A DNA stretch of 8,031 nucleotides from an uncultured Campylobacter sp. GTDB taxonomy: Bacteria; Campylobacterota; Campylobacteria; Campylobacterales; Campylobacteraceae. Below, one piece after another: positions 5,915 to 8,031 of the stretch (the stretch's first letter is position 1; each line of letters begins with the position of its first letter). The notes under the pieces are model-generated. The model was not told the origin of the DNA. It saw only the letters and a list, made by a program, of their open reading frames with translations, and did no database searches. The position numbers and the translations under genes were made by a program. Location: contig CALCKS010000196.1 of assembly GCA_937965895.1 (NCBI GenBank), forward strand, positions 1 through 8,031. The letters run 5' to 3'.

Positions 5915-6490
5915 CTACTCCTCAATCAACTTTATCAGCGTTCTACCATCAGATTCTAAGGCATTTGCGCTGATCTTTTCCGAGCCGAATTGTAAAATAT
6001 ATCTATTGCCCGAAACCTCGTATAAAGCCATCAAAAAACCATCCAAATCATCACTTTTATTAGACCATGAACAGTCTTGCAAAAATTTACTTTTATTTTC
6101 ATAAAAGTTAATGGAGTATGAAGGAGGAAAACTACTTCTTAAAAACCATATATCATTCAAAATTATTTTTCTACCGTTATAAGTGATCAAGTGCTTATTT
6201 GTCACGTAAAATCCCTCATGGATAAAATTCATAACCTCGTAATATATCGATACCAACAAAGCGATAACAAAAATCACCCAGCCTATTTTCATAAGCGTTC
6301 CACTCTCTAAAAATAAAGCGCATGGAGGCCATATAAATAAGGTGAAAGCAATAATCTTCAACACGCAAAAAAATCTAATAGAACATAAATATTTATACAA
6401 CACGACCTCGTCCTCGTCGAGCTTGACGTTTTCAGGCAAATCCGCCAGCTCATCATCCGGTGCTTCGCGCGTCAAATTTAGCTCACTCAT
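5915..6490 (-). CDS. Membrane protein with two transmembrane helices and a PH-like segment, unknown function
   Basis: The 191-aa protein has an acidic N-terminal stretch (1-30), two hydrophobic segments (about 40-60 and 68-86), then a beta-rich cytosolic part. Its opening EGFYVTNKHLITYNG (92-106), followed by a run of strands, resembles bacterial PH-like domains (bPH2/YdbS type) that follow membrane helices. That is a pattern-level resemblance only. ATG 6490 overlaps the ybeY stop by 8 nt (ATGAGTGA), so it is probably translated by coupling; the ribosome site (AGGAC, inside ybeY) is weak. Base use is odd: 6001-6420 is about 33% G+C, against about 57% in adjacent ybeY (6541-6600) and about 52% in its own first 25 codons. 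A foreign or relaxed-constraint origin for the main part is possible. Confidence 0.75.
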   Translation of the reverse strand: MSELNLTREAPDDELADLPENVKLDEDEVVLYKYLCSIRFFCVLKIIAFTLFIWPPCALFLESGTLMKIGWVIFVIALLVSIYYEVMNFIHEGFYVTNKHLITYNGRKIILNDIWFLRSSFPPSYSINFYENKSKFLQDCSWSNKSDDLDGFLMALYEVSGNRYILQFGSEKISANALESDGRTLIKLIEE

Positions 6491-6899
6491 CGCCAGCGTC
6501 CTGCGTTCGCACGATGAGGCTCTTTGGTAGGCTAAATTTCTCGATCACTTCGCACTCTTTGGCCCTCATCTCGCCCTCGTCGTTTTCGTGATCGTAGCCC
6601 AGCACGTGAAGCAGCCCGTGCGTGAAAAGCAGTGCAGTCTCGTCATCCTCGCTGTGCCCTAGCTCGGCGGCCTTGGCAGCGACTAGCTCGGTGTTTATCA
6701 CGATACAGCCAAGCGGCGCGTGCAACTGCATCTCAAGCGGGAAGCTCAGTACGTCCGTAGTCTCGTAGATGCCGCGCTGGCGGACGTTTATCTCCTTCAT
6801 CTCCTCGGCGTCAACAAAGCTTAGCTCCACCTCGCCTGCGGTCAAATAGTCGCAAATTTGATCCAAAATCCTCGGATAATCGTCCTCGCAAAGTATCAT
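6483..6899 (-). CDS. ybeY: Endoribonuclease YbeY (rRNA maturation factor)
   Basis: The 138-aa product is a zinc-dependent single-strand RNA endonuclease involved in 16S rRNA 3'-end processing and ribosome quality control. The defining metal site H-G-x-L-H-x-x-G-Y-D-H is present as HGLLHVLGYDH at 94-104 (ligands H94, H98 and H104). TTDVLSFPLE (47-56) is the other conserved block. The length is typical for epsilonproteobacterial YbeY. ATG 6899 is preceded by TAAAGGA with 9 nt spacing. It overlaps the downstream PH-like membrane gene by 8 nt, forming a two-gene unit, and diverges from queC across a 434-nt spacer. The usual partners phoH and era are not in view. Confidence 0.95.
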   Translation of the reverse strand: MILCEDDYPRILDQICDYLTAGEVELSFVDAEEMKEINVRQRGIYETTDVLSFPLEMQLHAPLGCIVINTELVAAKAAELGHSEDDETALLFTHGLLHVLGYDHENDEGEMRAKECEVIEKFSLPKSLIVRTQDAGDE

Positions 6900-6931
6900 T
6901 TTTGGCTTTCCTTTAGTAAAATTTGAGTATG

Positions 6932-6937
6932 ATTTTA
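6932..6937 (-). promoter_or_regulatory. Candidate -10 element for ybeY
   Basis: The minus strand reads TAAAAT preceded by a T-rich stretch (GATTTTTCGC), resembling Campylobacter sigma-70 promoters, which have a good -10 and a weak T-rich upstream region. It would give a leader of roughly 25 nt. There is no clear -35 box. The inverted repeat at 6979-7028 would then lie upstream of the promoter. Confidence 0.35.
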
Positions 6938-6978
6938 GCGAAAAATCGGGTTGATTTTAATAAAACTAGCTTTTGTTT

Positions 6979-7028
6979 GTTAAGGGGGAAGGGGCTTGAA
7001 TTACGAAGTCGCTCCCTTCCCCCTTAAC
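6979..7028. repeat. Perfect 15-bp inverted repeat with a 20-nt loop
   Basis: The arm GTTAAGGGGGAAGGG (6979-6993) is exactly complementary to CCCTTCCCCCTTAAC (7014-7028). The stem is all purine on one strand apart from the TT near its outer end. No T-tract follows on either strand, and both flanking genes point away, so it is not a terminator of either. It may be a dispersed intergenic repeat, a small mobile-element remnant (the arms begin with TTAA) or a protein-binding site. Confidence 0.8.
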
Positions 7029-7058
7029 GATCCCCCAACCCCTACGACGTGAGATGTG

Positions 7059-7089
7059 GCGACACCGCTTTGCTGACGCAAAGCGTCGC
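7059..7089 (+). other. Hairpin upstream of queC
   Basis: GCGAC (7059-7063) pairs with GTCGC (7085-7089), and GCTTTGC (7067-7073) pairs with GCAAAGC (7078-7084), around the loop TGAC with a 3-nt bulge (ACC). The sequence after it (TGGTTTTGT) is mildly T-rich, but no upstream plus-strand gene needs terminating. It could belong to a long queC leader or an unannotated RNA. Confidence 0.45.
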
Positions 7090-7146
7090 TGGTTTTGTAA
7101 ATTTTGATGGAGGCAAATTTGACATTTTCAAGGTGCGGGTCTCGGC

Positions 7147-7261
7147 GAGTAAAATTTAAAGCCGGAATTTACAAATTTGACTCCAAAATTTATTAAAACG
7201 CGAAGTATTTTTGCGTTTAGGCGAGGCGAATTTAAATTTTACGACGGGAGCTACCTCGTCG
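7147..7261 (+). other. Series of possible leader hairpins before queC
   Basis: Three structures are visible: GAGTAAAATTT (7147-7157) against AAATTTGACTC (7173-7183) with one mismatch; AAACGCGAAG (7196-7205) against TTTTGCGTTT (7209-7218), with two G-U pairs and a 3-nt loop; and CGACGGG (7242-7248) against CTCGTCG (7255-7261). The last competes with alternative pairings CTACC/GGTAG (7251-7255 with 7261-7265) and TCGGT/ACCGA (7259-7263 with 7268-7272). Competing stems are typical of attenuators, but short stems also arise by chance. Confidence 0.35.
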
Positions 7262-7293
7262 GTAGTGACCGAGTAAAATTAAAATACAACGAA

Positions 7294-7299
7294 GTATAA
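7294..7299 (+). promoter_or_regulatory. Candidate -10 element for queC
   Basis: TATAAA lies about 35 nt before the queC start in an AT-rich stretch. No matching -35 box is evident, which is common for Campylobacter. If it is used, the leader is only about 28 nt and excludes the upstream hairpins. Confidence 0.3.
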
Positions 7300-7333
7300 A
7301 CCAAAAAGACGAGCAATCAAGAAAAGGATAGAA

Positions 7334-8008
7334 ATGGTAAAGAAAGCGGTTTGCATAATGAGCGGCGGCATGGACAGCACCCTCTGCGCCGTCCTCGCCA
7401 AGCGCGCAGGCTACGAGATCATCGCGCTGCATTTTGACTACGGACAGCGAACGATGAAGCGCGAAAAACTAGCTTTTGAGCAGATCTGCGAGCGCATCGG
7501 CGCGCTAAAAAAGGTAAATTTAGACGCTCATTTTATAGCAAGTATCGGCGGCAACGCATTAACGGACGAGAGCCTAGCTATCCGCAAAGACGGCGCCAAA
7601 CCGGACACTCCTAGCACCTACGTCCCGTTTCGCAACGGCATCTTTATCTCTATCGCCGCCGCGCTAGCCGAAAAAGAGGGTGCACAGGCGCTATACATCG
7701 GCATCGTCGAGGAGGACGGCTCGGGCTACCCAGACTGCACGGCGGACTTTATCGCCAAGATAGAAACCGCCGTAAACGCCGGCACTTCAAAGGATTTTAG
7801 CCTACAAATCGTCACGCCGCTGGTAAATTTAAGCAAGGCAGATATCGTGCGAAAGTCGCTCGAGGCCGGCTCACCGCTAGAGCTAACCTGGAGCTGCTAC
7901 GAGCGCGAGGACGAGGCATGCGGCGAATGCGACAGCTGCCGTCTGAGGCTGCGAGGATTTGAGCTCGCTGGCGAAAAAGATAGGATAAAATACGTAAATT
8001 TGAAGTAA
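7334..8008 (+). CDS. queC: 7-cyano-7-deazaguanine synthase (preQ0 synthase)
   Basis: The 224-aa cytosolic enzyme converts 7-carboxy-7-deazaguanine to preQ0 with ATP and ammonia, in the queuosine tRNA-modification pathway. The ATP-binding PP-loop SGGMDST is at 10-16. Further family motifs are LHFDYGQR (32-39), TYVPFRN (95-101) and SGYPDC (130-135). The zinc site is formed by C188 (in WSCYE), C196, C199 and C202 (CGECDSC), all present. The length is normal. ATG 7334 is preceded by AAGGA (7324-7328) with 5 nt spacing. It diverges from ybeY; no queD, queE or queF lies in the remaining 23 nt, so whether it is part of a que operon cannot be judged here. Confidence 0.96.
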   Translation: MVKKAVCIMSGGMDSTLCAVLAKRAGYEIIALHFDYGQRTMKREKLAFEQICERIGALKKVNLDAHFIASIGGNALTDESLAIRKDGAKPDTPSTYVPFRNGIFISIAAALAEKEGAQALYIGIVEEDGSGYPDCTADFIAKIETAVNAGTSKDFSLQIVTPLVNLSKADIVRKSLEAGSPLELTWSCYEREDEACGECDSCRLRLRGFELAGEKDRIKYVNLK

Positions 8009-8031
8009 AATTTGGCCGAGTGCGGCTCTGC

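Larger units (their letters stand above)
6900..7333. other. Divergent ybeY/queC spacer with multiple structured elements
   Basis: No gene lies in these 434 nt. From left to right there is a likely ybeY promoter, a perfect 15-bp inverted repeat (6979-7028), a C-rich tract giving a G-quadruplex-type motif on the minus strand (7014-7042), and a hairpin at 7059-7089. These are followed by an imperfect inverted repeat (7147-7183), a hairpin at 7196-7218, a hairpin at 7242-7261 and a possible queC -10 at 7294-7299. CGAGTAAAATT occurs twice as a direct repeat (7146-7156 and 7270-7280). I compared it by eye with the known preQ1 aptamer pattern and saw no match. Confidence 0.6.

Noticed and set aside
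5835..6104. 89-codon plus-strand ORF
   Set aside because: It is antisense to the end of the membrane gene at 5915-6490 and lacks a ribosome site; the minus-strand frame has membrane segments and overlap coupling.
7059..7089. Rho-independent terminator for a plus-strand gene
   Set aside because: The hairpin is good, but no plus-strand gene ends upstream and the following T-tract is poor.
7100..7333. preQ1 riboswitch upstream of queC
   Set aside because: I could not find the conserved aptamer stem, loop and A-rich tail; only unrelated hairpins are present.

Overview
The window looks like chromosome from a relatively GC-rich Campylobacter of the C. rectus/showae/curvus/concisus type. This rests on the very frequent AAATTT/TCAAATTTGA words in genes and spacers, AAGGA-type ribosome binding sites, and gene content: Hcp-like Sel1-repeat protein, AlkC, Psd, YbeY and QueC. 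The species is inference. No insertion sequence, phage gene, CRISPR array, tRNA or rRNA was seen.

Layout. (1) 1-1782, plus strand: the 3' part of a cysteine-rich Sel1-repeat gene, open from the window edge. It runs in frame, without a stop, into a 191-aa lipoprotein that has its own Shine-Dalgarno, ATG and lipobox; a strong Rho-independent terminator follows at 1794-1835. (2) 2011-2748, plus: AlkC-type DNA alkylation repair glycosylase, alone. (3) 2749-3141: gene-free convergent spacer crowded with AAATTT. (4) 5438-3142, minus: a tightly packed three-gene unit of membrane metallophosphoesterase, phosphatidylserine decarboxylase (psd) and a small C-tail-anchored protein. The first pair overlaps by ATGA; the third gene's ribosome site covers the psd stop. 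(5) 5439-5914: gene-free, with one bulged hairpin. (6) 6899-5915, minus: ybeY overlapping by 8 nt a two-helix membrane protein with a PH-like segment, whose DNA is far more AT-rich than its surroundings. (7) 6900-7333: divergent spacer with a perfect 15-bp inverted repeat, a G-quadruplex-type run and several hairpins. (8) 7334-8008, plus: queC, complete.

Functional links. Psd makes phosphatidylethanolamine at the inner membrane, and its two co-transcribed neighbours are membrane proteins, so the unit looks like an envelope/phospholipid operon. YbeY (rRNA maturation) and QueC (queuosine precursor synthesis) are translation-related and diverge from one structured spacer. The Sel1-repeat protein and the lipoprotein are probably exported.

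The items most worth a second look are the missing stop between the Sel1-repeat gene and the lipoprotein, where one A fewer in a six-A run would restore a TAA; the inverted-repeat/G-run spacer between ybeY and queC; and the AT-rich membrane gene behind ybeY. I do not see convincing evidence of a wholly new multi-gene system.
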